From Mycolicibacterium mucogenicum DSM 44124 (lineage in GTDB: Bacteria; Actinomycetota; Actinomycetes; Mycobacteriales; Mycobacteriaceae): a DNA stretch of 64,000 nt. Below, in pieces: positions 19,211-28,264 of this stretch. Both the position numbers and the translations under genes were made by a program. The notes under the pieces were generated by a model. The model had not been told where the DNA came from. It was given only the letters and a program-made list of their open reading frames with translations, and did no database searches. Location: NCBI RefSeq assembly GCF_005670685.2, contig NZ_CP062008.1, positions 1,674,001 through 1,738,000 of the forward strand, written 5' to 3'. Positions within the stretch are counted from its first letter, which is position 1, and each line of letters begins with the position of its first letter.

Positions 19211-19471
19211 TCAGAGCTTGTTGAAGGCCAGGGTCAGCGCCGACTTCTTGTTGGCGGCCTGGTTCTTGTGGATGACACCCTTGGTGGCGGCCTTGTCCAG
19301 CTTGCGGTTGGTGGCGACGAGCAGCTCGCCGGCCTTTTCCTTCTCGCCCGCCTCGACGGCCTCGCGGAATCCGCGGATGGCCGTACGCAGCGCCGACTTC
19401 ACCGACTGGTTGCGCAGACGTGCACGCTCGTTGGTGCGGATGCGCTTTTCCTGCGACTTGATGTTGGCCAC
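19211..19471 (-). CDS. rpsT: 30S ribosomal protein S20 (bS20)
   Basis: S20 binds the 5' domain of 16S rRNA early in small-subunit assembly. The 86-residue, Lys/Arg/Ala-rich helical protein begins [20 protein letters not shown] and ends in TLAFNKL, normal for actinobacterial S20. The GTG start at 19471 follows AAGGAA. It is monocistronic and convergent with holA. Confidence 0.97.
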   Translation of the reverse strand: MANIKSQEKRIRTNERARLRNQSVKSALRTAIRGFREAVEAGEKEKAGELLVATNRKLDKAATKGVIHKNQAANKKSALTLAFNKL

Positions 19472-19690
19472 GCGTGTCGTTCCTTCTAAATCTCAATTTG
19501 GGCATGCACGGGGACGAGCATGCTCGGTCTTAAGTCTGCGCTATTCGCCCGTCAACGGGCAGCGACTGTTCAGGTTACCAGCGTCCATGCGAAATCCCCA
19601 AAGCGCGGTATGCGCGCACTGGCCGGCGACGACCCCGAGCATATCTGTGAATGCGAAGTTGCCCTGCCGAAACTGCCAGGTTGATGCAGC

Positions 19691-21355
19691 ATGTCTGCCA
19701 TGAGCCCACGGACATCGCACAGTGGTCCCGCGCGGACGCGGCCGACCTCCCCAGGGAATCGCTACGACGGTGTGTTCGACGGCTACGACGACGTCGACAG
19801 CTATGCCGCCGCGTTCGACGAGATGTTCGACGCCCAAGGTGTCGTCCGCGGTCTCTACAAGGGCGTCTTCGCCGAGTTGGCGCCGTCGGACACGTCCGAG
19901 CTGGCGGCCCGGTCCGAGGCGCTCGGCCGCGCGTTCACCGACCAGGGCATCACGTTCTCGCTGTCCGGCCAGGAGCGGCCGTTTCCGCTGGACCTGGTGC
20001 CCAGGGTCATCTCGGCCGCCGAGTGGTCGAAGCTGGAAAAGGGCATCAAGCAGCGGGTCAAGGCGCTCGAGATGTACCTCGACGACGTCTACGGCGACCA
20101 GGAGATCCTGCGTGACGGGGTGATCCCGCGACGGCTGGTGACCTCGTGCGAGCACTTCCACCGCGAGGCCGCCGGCATCGTCCCGCCCAACGGTGTCCGA
20201 ATTCACGTCGCGGGCATCGACCTGATCCGCGACGACAAGGGCGACTTCCGGGTGCTCGAGGACAACCTGCGCTCGCCGTCCGGGGTGTCCTACGTGATGG
20301 AGAACCGGCGCACCATGGCCCGCGTCTTCCCCAACCTCTTCGCGACGCACCGGGTGCGGGCGGTCGGTGACTACTCGTCGCACCTGCTGCGGGCGCTGCG
20401 CAACGCGGCGGCGTCGAACGAAGCCGACCCGACTGTGGTGGTCCTCACCCCGGGCGTCTACAACTCGGCCTACTTCGAGCACTCGCTGCTGGCCCGGCAG
20501 ATGGGCGTCGAGCTGGTCGAGGGCCGCGATCTGTTCTGTCGCGACAACGTCGTCTACATGCGGACCACCGAGGGCGAGCGCCAGGTGGACGTCATCTACC
20601 GCCGCATCGACGACATGTTCCTCGACCCCATGCAGTTCCGGCCCGACACCGTGCTCGGCGTCGCCGGCCTGCTCAACGCGGCCCGCGCGGGCAACGTCGT
20701 CATCTCCAGCGCGGTGGGCAACGGCGTCGGTGACGACAAGCTCGTCTACACCTACGTGCCGACCATCATCGAGTACTACCTGGGCGAGAAGCCCCTGCTG
20801 GCGAACGTCGACACCTACCGCTGTTGGCTCGAGGACGAATGCGAGGAGGTGCTCGACCGCATCCGCGAGTTGGTCATCAAGCCGGTCGAGGGCTCGGGCG
20901 GCTACGGCATCGTCTTCGGCCCGGACGCCTCCGAGAAGGAGATCGCGGCGATCTCGAAGAAGGTCCGCTCCGACCCGCGCGGGTGGATCGCCCAGCCCGT
21001 CGTGCAGCTGTCGACGGTGCCGACGCGCATCGGCGACAAGCTGGCACCCCGGCACGTCGATCTGCGGCCATTCGCGGTCAACGACGGTGACGACGTGTGG
21101 GTGCTGCCCGGCGGCCTGACCCGCGTCGCCCTGCCGGAGGGCTCGCTGGTGGTCAACTCCAGCCAGGGCGGCGGCTCGAAGGACACCTGGGTGCTGGCAT
21201 CGCGGGCGTCGACCGCGACGCACGAGCTCGGCGCCGCCGAAGTCGTGCGCTCCCTGCCGTCCGCCGGCCAGGCGGCCGACGAGGGACCGCCGCAGCAGGC
21301 CGTCCAAACTGCCCATCAACAGCAGCAGCAACAGCAACAGGCGGTGATGTACTGA
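19691..21355 (+). CDS. Circularly permuted ATP-grasp protein
   Basis: This 554-residue protein corresponds to Rv2411c. It carries the circularly permuted ATP-grasp type 2 domain, an ATP-dependent carboxylate-amine ligase fold (GIDLIRDDKGDFRVLEDNLRS at about 177, VIKPVEGSGGYGIVFGP at about 396). With its two downstream neighbours, the alpha-E protein and a transglutaminase-like protein, it forms a conserved trio thought to make or cleave an unknown peptide. The C-terminus ends in a Gln-rich tail with eight consecutive Gln. The start is ATG 19691, with another ATG at 19700. Its stop overlaps the next start by 1 nt. Confidence 0.85.
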   Translation: MSAMSPRTSHSGPARTRPTSPGNRYDGVFDGYDDVDSYAAAFDEMFDAQGVVRGLYKGVFAELAPSDTSELAARSEALGRAFTDQGITFSLSGQERPFPLDLVPRVISAAEWSKLEKGIKQRVKALEMYLDDVYGDQEILRDGVIPRRLVTSCEHFHREAAGIVPPNGVRIHVAGIDLIRDDKGDFRVLEDNLRSPSGVSYVMENRRTMARVFPNLFATHRVRAVGDYSSHLLRALRNAAASNEADPTVVVLTPGVYNSAYFEHSLLARQMGVELVEGRDLFCRDNVVYMRTTEGERQVDVIYRRIDDMFLDPMQFRPDTVLGVAGLLNAARAGNVVISSAVGNGVGDDKLVYTYVPTIIEYYLGEKPLLANVDTYRCWLEDECEEVLDRIRELVIKPVEGSGGYGIVFGPDASEKEIAAISKKVRSDPRGWIAQPVVQLSTVPTRIGDKLAPRHVDLRPFAVNDGDDVWVLPGGLTRVALPEGSLVVNSSQGGGSKDTWVLASRASTATHELGAAEVVRSLPSAGQAADEGPPQQAVQTAHQQQQQQQQAVMY

Positions 21356-22326
21356 TGTTGGCGCGCAACGCGGAATCGCTGTACTGGATCGGCCGCTACG
21401 TCGAGCGGGCCGACGACACCGCCCGCATCCTGGACGTCACCGTGCACCAGTTGTTGGAGGACTCGAGCGTCGACCCCGACCTGGCGTCGCGGACGTTGTT
21501 GCGGGTCCTCGGGATCGAGCCGCCGGCGGCCCCGCTGGACATGTGGTCGCTGACCGACCTGGTCGCGTTCGGGCGCGGTGACGGGCAGAACTCGATCGTC
21601 GAGTCGATCTCGGCGGCCCGCGAAAACGCCCGCGGCGCACGCGAAGTCACGTCCACCGAGATGTGGGAGTGCCTCAACACCACCTACAACGCCCTGGCCG
21701 AGCGGGAGCGGGCCGCCAGAAGGCTTGGGCCGCACGAGTTCCTGAGCTTCGTGGAAGGCCGCGCGGCGATGTTCGCCGGCCTGGCCGACTCGACGCTGTC
21801 GCGCGACGACGGCTACCGCTTCATGATGCTGGGCCGGGCGATCGAGCGTGTCGACATGACGGTGCGCCTGCTGCTGGCCCGTGTCGGTGACAGTGCGTCG
21901 TCGCCGGCGTGGGTGACGGTGTTGCGCTCGGCCGGTGCCCACGACACCTACCTGCGGACCTACCGCGGCGTCCTGGACGCCGGCCGGGTCGTCGAATTCA
22001 TGTTGCTGGACAGGCTCTTTCCGCGATCGGTGTTCTACTCGCTGCGACTGGCCGAGCGGCATCTGGACGAGCTGCACAACCGGCCGCATGACCGCATCGG
22101 TGCCACCGGTGAGGCGCAGCGCCTCCTGGGCCGGGCGCGCAGCGAGCTGGAATTCCTGCAGCCGGGCCTGCTGCTGGACTCCCTCGAGGACCGTCTGGCG
22201 GGTCTGCAACGCAGCTGCCGGGAAATCGGAGAAGCATTGGCGCTGGAGTACTTTCACGCGGCGCCGTGGGTCGCGTGGACGGACGCGGGCCACCCGGTGT
22301 CGGTTATCGAAGAAGGTGAGATCTGA
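21355..22326 (+). CDS. Alpha-E domain protein (DUF403)
   Basis: The 323-residue, almost entirely helical protein begins MLARNAESLYWIGRYVERAD, the signature start of the alpha-E/DUF403 family, with a second such motif near residue 160 (RFMMLGRAIERVDMTVRLLL). It corresponds to Rv2410c. The ATG at 21355 overlaps the stop of the ATP-grasp gene (TGATG) and the transglutaminase gene starts 2 nt after its stop, so all three are coupled. It is probably a partner in the ligase/peptidase system. Biochemical function is unknown. Confidence 0.85.
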   Translation: MLARNAESLYWIGRYVERADDTARILDVTVHQLLEDSSVDPDLASRTLLRVLGIEPPAAPLDMWSLTDLVAFGRGDGQNSIVESISAARENARGAREVTSTEMWECLNTTYNALAERERAARRLGPHEFLSFVEGRAAMFAGLADSTLSRDDGYRFMMLGRAIERVDMTVRLLLARVGDSASSPAWVTVLRSAGAHDTYLRTYRGVLDAGRVVEFMLLDRLFPRSVFYSLRLAERHLDELHNRPHDRIGATGEAQRLLGRARSELEFLQPGLLLDSLEDRLAGLQRSCREIGEALALEYFHAAPWVAWTDAGHPVSVIEEGEI

Positions 22327-22327
22327 T

Positions 22328-23167
22328 ATGTGGCGGCTCAGAGTTGTCCATGCCACCGGGTATGCCTACAAGTCGCCGGTGACGGCGTCGTTCAACGAGG
22401 CCCGGCTGACGCCGCGCTCGGACTCGCGGCAGAACGTCGTCCTCAACCGCGTCGAGACCACCCCGGCCACCCGCTCGTACCGGTACATCGACTACTGGGG
22501 TACCGCGGTGACGGCCTTCGATCTGCACGCACCGCACACCGAGTTGGAGGTGACGTCGTCCTCGGTCGTCGAGACCGACAAGGGCGAAATGCCCGCGGAA
22601 CTGGTCACGTGGGACGACCTGGCAGGCGCCGGCGTGCGGGACCGGTTCGACGAACTGCTCGTCCCGACCCGGTACACGCCGGTGAGCAAGCGGCTGCAGC
22701 GCGTCGGCCAGCGGATCATGAAGTACTACGACCCGCAGGAAGCCGTGATCGCCGCGGCGAACTGGGTCAACACCGAATTGGACTACGTGCCGGGCACCAC
22801 GGGTGTGCACTCGTCCGGGCTGGACGCGCTGCGTGAGGGCAAGGGCGTCTGTCAGGACTTCGCGCACCTGACGCTGATCCTGCTGCGCGGCATGGGGATT
22901 CCGGCCCGGTACGTGTCGGGCTATCTGCACCCGCAGCGCAGGGCGGAGGTCGGCGACACCATCGAAGGCCAGAGCCACGCCTGGGTGCAGGCCTGGACCG
23001 GCGGTTGGTGGGACTACGACCCGACCAACGACGTCGAGATCAACGAGCAGTACGTGACCGTCGCGGTGGGGCGGGACTACGCGGACGTCACCCCGCTGAA
23101 GGGCATCTACTCGGGCGAGGGCTCCACCGACCTGGACGTCGTCGTGGAAATCACCCGGCTCGCTTGA
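22328..23167 (+). CDS. Transglutaminase-like cysteine protease domain protein
   Basis: The 279-residue protein corresponds to Rv2409c. An N-terminal bacterial transglutaminase-like beta domain (residues 1-120, LRVVHATGYAYKSPV) is followed by the transglutaminase core. The catalytic triad is Cys in GVCQDFAHL (about 176), His in SHAWVQAW (about 218) and Asp in YDPTND (about 233). Such proteins act as peptidases or amidases on isopeptide-like bonds. Coupling to an ATP-grasp ligase and an alpha-E protein suggests synthesis and turnover of one product. The start is ATG 22328, right after the alpha-E stop. Confidence 0.87.
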   Translation: MWRLRVVHATGYAYKSPVTASFNEARLTPRSDSRQNVVLNRVETTPATRSYRYIDYWGTAVTAFDLHAPHTELEVTSSSVVETDKGEMPAELVTWDDLAGAGVRDRFDELLVPTRYTPVSKRLQRVGQRIMKYYDPQEAVIAAANWVNTELDYVPGTTGVHSSGLDALREGKGVCQDFAHLTLILLRGMGIPARYVSGYLHPQRRAEVGDTIEGQSHAWVQAWTGGWWDYDPTNDVEINEQYVTVAVGRDYADVTPLKGIYSGEGSTDLDVVVEITRLA

Positions 23168-23234
23168 CTTTCGCTTCGCACTCTCCGTCGCCGACTACCA
23201 TGGATGTGAGGTGGATCACGATCGGAGGCGGGCG

Positions 23235-23666
23235 ATGCGGATCGCGGACGTACTGAGCAACAAGGGTGCCGCGGTAGCGACCATCGCCCCCGAGACCACG
23301 GTGTCCCAACTTCTGGCGAGCCTCGCGGCGCTGAACATCGGTGCCATGGTGGTGGTCGGGGCCGACGGATTGGCCGGCATCGTGTCCGAGCGCGACGTCG
23401 TGCGCGAGCTGCACAAGCGCGGCGGCGGACTACTGGGCCAGCCGGTTTCGGAGATCATGACGACCGTCCTCGCGACGTGCACGCCGCGCGACACCGTCGA
23501 CCACCTCGTGGTGCTGATGACCCAGAACCGGGTGCGCCACGTGCCCGTCATCGACGACGGCCGGCTGGCCGGCATCGTCAGCATCGGCGACATCGTCAAG
23601 ACCCGGATGGAAGAGCTCGAGACCGAGCAGCAGCACCTGCAGGACTACATCACCCAGGGTGGCTAG
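23235..23666 (+). CDS. Tandem CBS-domain protein
   Basis: The 143-residue protein consists of two CBS domains (about 1-65 and 72-135), a nucleotide-binding Bateman module. Typical segments are VVVGADGLAGIVSERDVVR and VPVIDDGRLAGIVSIGDIVK. ATG 23235 follows GGAGG by 6 nt. It is the counterpart of Rv2406c. No enzymatic domain is attached, so it likely senses adenine nucleotides for a partner that cannot be named. The next 147 bp contain one copy of a hairpin repeat. Confidence 0.88.
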   Translation: MRIADVLSNKGAAVATIAPETTVSQLLASLAALNIGAMVVVGADGLAGIVSERDVVRELHKRGGGLLGQPVSEIMTTVLATCTPRDTVDHLVVLMTQNRVRHVPVIDDGRLAGIVSIGDIVKTRMEELETEQQHLQDYITQGG

Positions 23667-23673
23667 CGCCCGT

Positions 23674-23715
23674 CACCACTTCCGCGAGCGGCCGTGTCTG
23701 TACGGCGACACGCCG
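23674..23715 (+). repeat. Hairpin-type intergenic repeat, left copy
   Basis: A 42-nt unit is nearly identical to the reverse complement of 24478-24520, differing by one indel. Each copy holds its own stem (CGTGTC-N8-GACACG). It lies just downstream of the CBS gene. Confidence 0.75.
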
Positions 23716-23813
23716 GTTTCGGCGGGCAATTTCGGGTCGCTCACCGGCGGCGAGCGGGCGCGAATTCTCGGTGGCGCCTGCACCGGCGTGACGATTCACG
23801 GCAAGCTGGCGGC

Positions 23814-24422
23814 ATGCGTGAAATTCAGACCCGGGCGGCCACTCGTTCCGACATCGGCGGCTTGTCGCACACCCTTGCCCGTGCATTCGCCGACGACCCG
23901 GTGATGACGTGGATGCTGCCCGACGATGGGCTGCGCCGCCGCCGGCTGCCGCGCCTGTTCACGGCGCTCACCAAGTACCAGCATTTGGGCCACGGTGGCG
24001 TCGAGGTGGCCTTGTCGGCGGACGGCATCGGGGCCGCGGCGTTGTGGGATCCCCCGGGCAAGTGGCAGCAGACGCGCGGCACCGAGCTGCGGGCCGTGCC
24101 CATGATGCTGCTGACGTTCGGCACCGCGGTGCTGCGCGGCCAGGCGGCCGCGGAGTTGATGAAGAAGCACCACCCGGAGGAGCCGCATTGGTATCTCGCG
24201 GTGATCGGCAGCGACCCGACCGTGCGCGGTGGTGGTTTCGGGCAGGCGCTGATGAAGTCGCGCCTGGACCGCGTTGATGCGGAACACGCGCCCGCCTACT
24301 TGGAGTCGAGCAACCCGGTGAACGTGCCGTATTACGAGCGGTTCGGTTTCGAGGTCACGGGCGAGATGGTGCTGCCGAACGGCGGGCCGAGCCTGATTCC
24401 GATGTGGCGTCCGGCGCGCTGA
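23814..24422 (+). CDS. GNAT family N-acetyltransferase
   Basis: The 202-residue protein carries the acetyl-CoA binding signature in VIGSDPTVRGGGFGQALMKS (about residues 130-150, the R/QxxGxG/A-type loop). The usual C-terminal Tyr region is LESSNPVNVPYYERFGFEV. CAAGCT 6 nt before ATG 23814 suggests a leaderless mRNA. The substrate is unknown. The gene is enclosed by two inverted copies of a 42-nt repeat. There is no obvious base-composition difference from the neighbours. Confidence 0.82.
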   Translation: MREIQTRAATRSDIGGLSHTLARAFADDPVMTWMLPDDGLRRRRLPRLFTALTKYQHLGHGGVEVALSADGIGAAALWDPPGKWQQTRGTELRAVPMMLLTFGTAVLRGQAAAELMKKHHPEEPHWYLAVIGSDPTVRGGGFGQALMKSRLDRVDAEHAPAYLESSNPVNVPYYERFGFEVTGEMVLPNGGPSLIPMWRPAR

Positions 24423-24477
24423 GCGCACTCAACGCACGCTCGTCGGGCGCGAGCGGCCTCTGAGTGCACGCCTGAAA

Positions 24478-24520
24478 CGGCGTGTCGCCGTACAGACACG
24501 GCCGCTCGCGGGAAGTGGTG
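24478..24520 (-). repeat. Hairpin-type intergenic repeat, right copy
   Basis: This is the inverted counterpart of 23674-23715, 43 nt with one extra G. It lies 55 nt after the acetyltransferase stop and before the convergent PemK-like gene. No target-site duplication is visible outside the two copies. Confidence 0.75.
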
Positions 24521-24543
24521 GCTCGCGGGAGAGGGGGAGCGGC

Positions 24544-25146
24544 CTAGCGCCAGGAGTAACTGGCGCGGAGGCGGGCGGCGATGATCTCGAACTTCTCGCG
24601 GTCGAGGATCGCGCCTTCGCGGCGGATGCCTTCCTCCGGCACGTCGAGCACGCGGTCGAGGCGCACCCAGCTGGCGCGTCCCTCGTAGTCCCAGCTGCCC
24701 GAGCCGATGCCCACCCAGTCGGCGTCGCCCTGGTGGCGGTCCTGGCTGGACAGCATCAGCCCCAGCAAGGTGCTGCGGTCGCGGCCCACGACGAGCACCG
24801 GGCGGTCCTTGCCGCGCGTCGGGTCGTCTTCGTAGACGACCCAGGTCCACACGATCTCGCCCGGGTCGGCCTGGCCGTCCAGGTCGGGGGCGTAGACGAT
24901 GCGACGGGCGCGGTGCGCGGTGGGGACGATGGTCTCGGTGATCGGGCGCCCGGCGGTGATGGCGGCCTGGGTTTCCGTCGGGACGGCGCCGAGCGCCGTG
25001 AGGCCCACCTCGATGCCGAACCGAATGCCCTGCTGGATGGTCCGCGACAGCCCGTCGGGCTGCTGCAAGGTGCGGATGAGTTTGGGCGCCTCGTTGAACA
25101 CCAGTTGTTCCGCCAGACGCTGGAACGTCCTCCACTGCGACGCCAT
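24544..25146 (-). CDS. PemK/MazF-fold protein (Rv2405-like)
   Basis: The 200-residue protein has a helical N-terminus of about 60 residues. A C-terminal PemK/MazF-like barrel follows (GEIVWTWVVYEDDPTRGKDRPVLVVGR at about 96-122, then DWVGIGSGSWD and WVRLDRVL). MazF toxins are mRNA endonucleases, but this one is longer than a toxin, is conserved next to lepA, and has no antitoxin gene beside it. A housekeeping role is therefore more likely. The start is ATG 25146 because TATGCT lies 7 nt upstream; ATG 25158 is the alternative. It is divergent from lepA. Confidence 0.7.
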   Translation of the reverse strand: MASQWRTFQRLAEQLVFNEAPKLIRTLQQPDGLSRTIQQGIRFGIEVGLTALGAVPTETQAAITAGRPITETIVPTAHRARRIVYAPDLDGQADPGEIVWTWVVYEDDPTRGKDRPVLVVGRDRSTLLGLMLSSQDRHQGDADWVGIGSGSWDYEGRASWVRLDRVLDVPEEGIRREGAILDREKFEIIAARLRASYSWR

Positions 25147-25153
25147 GGCATCG

Positions 25154-25159
25154 AGCATA
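25154..25159 (-). promoter_or_regulatory. -10 element of the PemK-like gene (leaderless)
   Basis: TATGCT on the minus strand lies 7 nt before ATG 25146 and overlaps the upstream in-frame ATG. It therefore favours the shorter protein. Confidence 0.5.
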
Positions 25160-25258
25160 GGTGAGTTTCCGGGCCGCGATTTAGTCGCCGGGGTCCTCGC
25201 TAGATACCCTGGTAGCCGCGCGTGATACGCGCAGACCCATCGTCACCAGGAGATTCCC

Positions 25259-27100
25259 ATCAGCAGTTTCGCCGACAAGACGTTCACTGCGCCGGCGCAG
25301 ATTCGGAACTTCTGCATCATCGCCCATATCGACCACGGCAAGTCCACCCTGGCCGACCGCATGCTGCAGCTCACCGGCGTCGTCGACGACCGGTCGATGC
25401 GCGCGCAGTACCTGGACCGCATGGACATCGAGCGTGAGCGCGGCATCACGATCAAGGCGCAGAACGTCCGGCTGCCCTGGAAGGTCGGTGACGAGGAGTT
25501 CGTCCTGCATTTAATTGACACGCCTGGGCATGTTGATTTCACCTACGAGGTGTCGCGCGCGCTGGAGGCCTGTGAGGGCGCCGTGCTGCTGGTCGACGCC
25601 GCGCAGGGCATCGAGGCCCAGACGCTGGCCAACCTGTACCTGGCGCTGGACCGCGATCTGACGATCATCCCGGTGCTCAACAAGATCGACCTCCCGGCCG
25701 CCGACCCGGACCGCTACGCGGGTGAGATCGCGCACATCATCGGCTGCGAGCCGTCCGAGGTGCTGCGGGTGTCCGGCAAGACCGGTGAAGGCGTCAAGGA
25801 GCTGCTCGACGCCGTCGTCCGCCAGATCCCGGCGCCGACCGGTGATCCGGATGCGCCGACCCGCGCCATGATCTTCGACTCGGTCTACGACATCTACCGC
25901 GGCGTGGTGACCTACGTTCGCGTGGTGGACGGCAAGATCGTCCCCCGCGAGAAGATCGCGATGATGTCGACCGGCGCGACGCACGAACTGCTCGAGGTCG
26001 GCATCGTGTCGCCCGAGCCCAAGGCCTCCGAGGGCCTCGGCGTCGGCGAGGTGGGTTACCTCATCACCGGTGTGAAGGACGTTCGCCAGTCCAAGGTCGG
26101 TGACACCGTGACCACGGCCCGCAAGGGCGCCACCGAGGCGCTGACGGGCTACCGCGAGCCCAAGCCGATGGTCTACTCGGGTCTGTACCCGGTCGACGGG
26201 TCGGACTACCCGAACCTGCGCGACGCCCTCGACAAGCTGCAGCTCAACGACGCCGCGCTGACCTACGAGCCGGAAACCTCTGTTGCCCTTGGCTTCGGCT
26301 TCCGCTGCGGCTTCCTGGGGCTGCTGCACATGGAGATCACCCGCGAGCGCCTCGAGCGCGAGTTCAACCTGGACCTGATCTCCACGTCGCCCAACGTGGT
26401 CTACCGGGTGGTCAAGGACGACAACACCGAGATGGTCGTCACCAACCCGTCGGACTGGCCGGAAGGCAAGGTGCGCAGCGTCTTCGAGCCCGTGGTGAAG
26501 ACGACGGTTATCGCGCCCAGCGAGTTCATCGGCACCATCATGGAGCTCTGTCAGTCCCGCCGCGGTGAACTGCAGGGCATGGACTACCTGTCCCCGGAGC
26601 GCGTCGAGCTGCGCTACACCATGCCGCTCGGCGAGATCATCTTCGACTTCTTCGACTCGCTGAAGTCCCGCACGCGCGGCTACGCGTCGCTGGACTACGA
26701 AGAGGCCGGCGAGCAGGAAGCCGATCTGGTGAAGGTCGACATCCTGCTGCAGGGCGAGGCCGTCGACGCGTTCAGCGCCATCGTGCACAAGGATTCGGCG
26801 TCGGCGTACGGCAACAAGATGACGACCAAGCTCAAGGAGCTGATCCCGCGCCAGCAGTTCGAGGTTCCGGTGCAGGCTGCCATCGGCTCGAGAATCATTG
26901 CGCGCGAGAACATCCGGGCCATCCGCAAGGACGTGCTCTCCAAGTGCTACGGCGGTGACATCACCCGTAAGCGCAAGCTGCTCGAGAAGCAGAAGGAGGG
27001 CAAGAAGCGCATGAAAACCATTGGCCGGGTGGAAGTTCCGCAGGAGGCCTTCGTCGCCGCGCTGTCCACTGACGCGGCGAGCGACAAGCCCAAGAAGTAG
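25259..27100 (+). CDS. lepA: Elongation factor 4 (LepA), apparent ATC start
   Basis: LepA is a ribosome-associated GTPase that back-translocates or remodels elongating or initiating ribosomes. It has G1 (AHIDHGKST), G2 (RERGITI), G3 (DTPGHVDF) and G4 (NKIDLP), then EF-G-like domains and the LepA C-terminal domain ([16 protein letters not shown]). The total is about 613 residues. The frame is closed by TGA at 25223, and between it and the P-loop there is no ATG, GTG or TTG. The first ATG (25361) would delete the P-loop. AGGAG at 25248-25252 is followed 6 nt later by ATC, the best start candidate, with ATT at 25253 closer. Use of a non-canonical start is inferred. Confidence 0.9.
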   Translation: MSSFADKTFTAPAQIRNFCIIAHIDHGKSTLADRMLQLTGVVDDRSMRAQYLDRMDIERERGITIKAQNVRLPWKVGDEEFVLHLIDTPGHVDFTYEVSRALEACEGAVLLVDAAQGIEAQTLANLYLALDRDLTIIPVLNKIDLPAADPDRYAGEIAHIIGCEPSEVLRVSGKTGEGVKELLDAVVRQIPAPTGDPDAPTRAMIFDSVYDIYRGVVTYVRVVDGKIVPREKIAMMSTGATHELLEVGIVSPEPKASEGLGVGEVGYLITGVKDVRQSKVGDTVTTARKGATEALTGYREPKPMVYSGLYPVDGSDYPNLRDALDKLQLNDAALTYEPETSVALGFGFRCGFLGLLHMEITRERLEREFNLDLISTSPNVVYRVVKDDNTEMVVTNPSDWPEGKVRSVFEPVVKTTVIAPSEFIGTIMELCQSRRGELQGMDYLSPERVELRYTMPLGEIIFDFFDSLKSRTRGYASLDYEEAGEQEADLVKVDILLQGEAVDAFSAIVHKDSASAYGNKMTTKLKELIPRQQFEVPVQAAIGSRIIARENIRAIRKDVLSKCYGGDITRKRKLLEKQKEGKKRMKTIGRVEVPQEAFVAALSTDAASDKPKK

Positions 27101-27101
27101 G

Positions 27102-27150
27102 GATTTGTGCACGATTTTCCGCGGTGACCGCGGAAAATCGTGCACAAATC
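27102..27150. terminator. Long dyad between lepA and a convergent gene
   Basis: Two 24-nt arms (GATTTGTGCACGATTTTCC... and its exact complement) meet around a single G. The dyad starts 1 nt after the lepA stop and ends 5 nt before the convergent stop, so it can end transcription from both sides. It is closely related to the dyad at 40185-40233. Confidence 0.85.
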
Positions 27151-27155
27151 GCGCG

Positions 27156-28070
27156 TCAGACGACCCGCAGCACGGCTTTGCCGGCGATCTTGCGCCCCAG
27201 CAGGGCCTGCGCGGCCTCGGCGATGTTCTCCCACGAGTCCCGCAGTCCGATCTGCGGATCGATCTCACAATCGGCCAGCAGCGTCAGCAGGTAATCCAGG
27301 TCGGCGCGGAACGGCGCGCGGACGGTGAAGGGCTCCAAGCGTTTCCGGTTACCGATGCGCCGCTCCGCCTCGAAGTTGATCGTGGTGGGTTCATTGGAAG
27401 CCATCCCGATGGACTGCAGCGAGCCGCCGTCGGACACGAGGCTGAAGGCCTGCGCCAACAGCTTTCCGCCGACGTTGTCGAGGACGCCGAAGACCGGATC
27501 GGTCACCGCATCGAGTCCGACCACCACTTCGGCCGCGCCCAATTCCCGCAGACCCTCGCCGCGGGGTGCACTGCCGACGGCGGCCACCACATGGGCGCCC
27601 GCGCGCGCAGCCAGTTGCACCGCGAACCGGCCGACCCCGCCGGACGCGCCGGTGATCAAGACCCGTCGGCCGACGACCGGGCCCAGAGCGCGCAGGGCCT
27701 GCAGTGCGGTCACTCCGGCCACCGGCAGAGCCGCGGCATCCTCGAACTCGACGAACTCGGGCAGTTCCGACAGATTGTCGGTCGAGACGACGCGTCGCTC
27801 GGCCCAGCCGGCCTCGCCGGCGAATCCGACGACCCGAGCTCCGACCGAAGGCCCGGAGCCGTCGGCCGCGGCTTGCACCACCACGCCGGCGCTGTCCCAG
27901 CCCGGGACTTCGCCCGGACGGCGCATCTGGTCGATGAAGTGGAGCTCGCCGAAATTCAATGCGAACGCGTGTACTGCGATCACAGCCTGAGACTCGGTGG
28001 CTACGGGTTCGGCGACGTCGTCGAACCGAAGATTGGCGGGAGCGTCGGGGGCGTAGACGAGAGCGCGCAT
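27156..28070 (-). CDS. Medium-chain zinc-type/quinone oxidoreductase
   Basis: The 304-residue protein is an MDR-family, quinone-reductase-like NAD(P)H oxidoreductase. The N-terminal GroES-like domain ends near residue 110 (WDSAGVVVQAAADG). The Rossmann nucleotide site is VLITGASGGVGRFAVQLAARAG (about 142-163, AxGGVG type). The Zn-ligand residues of alcohol dehydrogenases are not visible, so it is probably zinc-free. The start is ATG 28070, giving the standard MRALVY start, not the longer upstream frame. It is divergent from the monooxygenase operon at 28265 and could belong with it, but it contains one Cys and several Met, unlike that operon. Confidence 0.8.
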   Translation of the reverse strand: MRALVYAPDAPANLRFDDVAEPVATESQAVIAVHAFALNFGELHFIDQMRRPGEVPGWDSAGVVVQAAADGSGPSVGARVVGFAGEAGWAERRVVSTDNLSELPEFVEFEDAAALPVAGVTALQALRALGPVVGRRVLITGASGGVGRFAVQLAARAGAHVVAAVGSAPRGEGLRELGAAEVVVGLDAVTDPVFGVLDNVGGKLLAQAFSLVSDGGSLQSIGMASNEPTTINFEAERRIGNRKRLEPFTVRAPFRADLDYLLTLLADCEIDPQIGLRDSWENIAEAAQALLGRKIAGKAVLRVV

Positions 28071-28251
28071 GAACGGGCCAACCCCGTACGTTATTCCCGT
28101 ATTCCCGGTATTCGGACGCGGTGGCCCAGCGGGCGGTGTACTCGTTGCCGAATCCTGTACCGCGGCAACGACAAACGACCGGATGATCGCTCGGGTTTGT
28201 TCCCATTTCATCGTTCTGAGCGCAACGCTATCTACCGGGCGCATCGAGTCG

Positions 28252-28257
28252 TAGCTT
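28252..28257 (+). promoter_or_regulatory. -10 element of the monooxygenase operon
   Basis: TAGCTT lies 7 nt before GTG 28265, the leaderless spacing. It supports GTG 28265 over the TTG at 28256. Confidence 0.45.
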
Positions 28258-28264
28258 GCACGGT

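Noticed and set aside
19541..21337. 598-codon open frame on the minus strand opposite the ATP-grasp gene
   Set aside because: It mirrors the plus-strand gene codon by codon, a common effect of high GC. It has no family features and no ribosome site.
24544..25146. Toxin-antitoxin module
   Set aside because: Only a PemK-like fold is present. There is no adjacent antitoxin, and the conserved lepA neighbourhood argues against a mobile module.
25361..27100. lepA starting at the first ATG, 25361
   Set aside because: That protein would lack the GTP-binding P-loop (AHIDHGKST), which lies upstream in the same frame.
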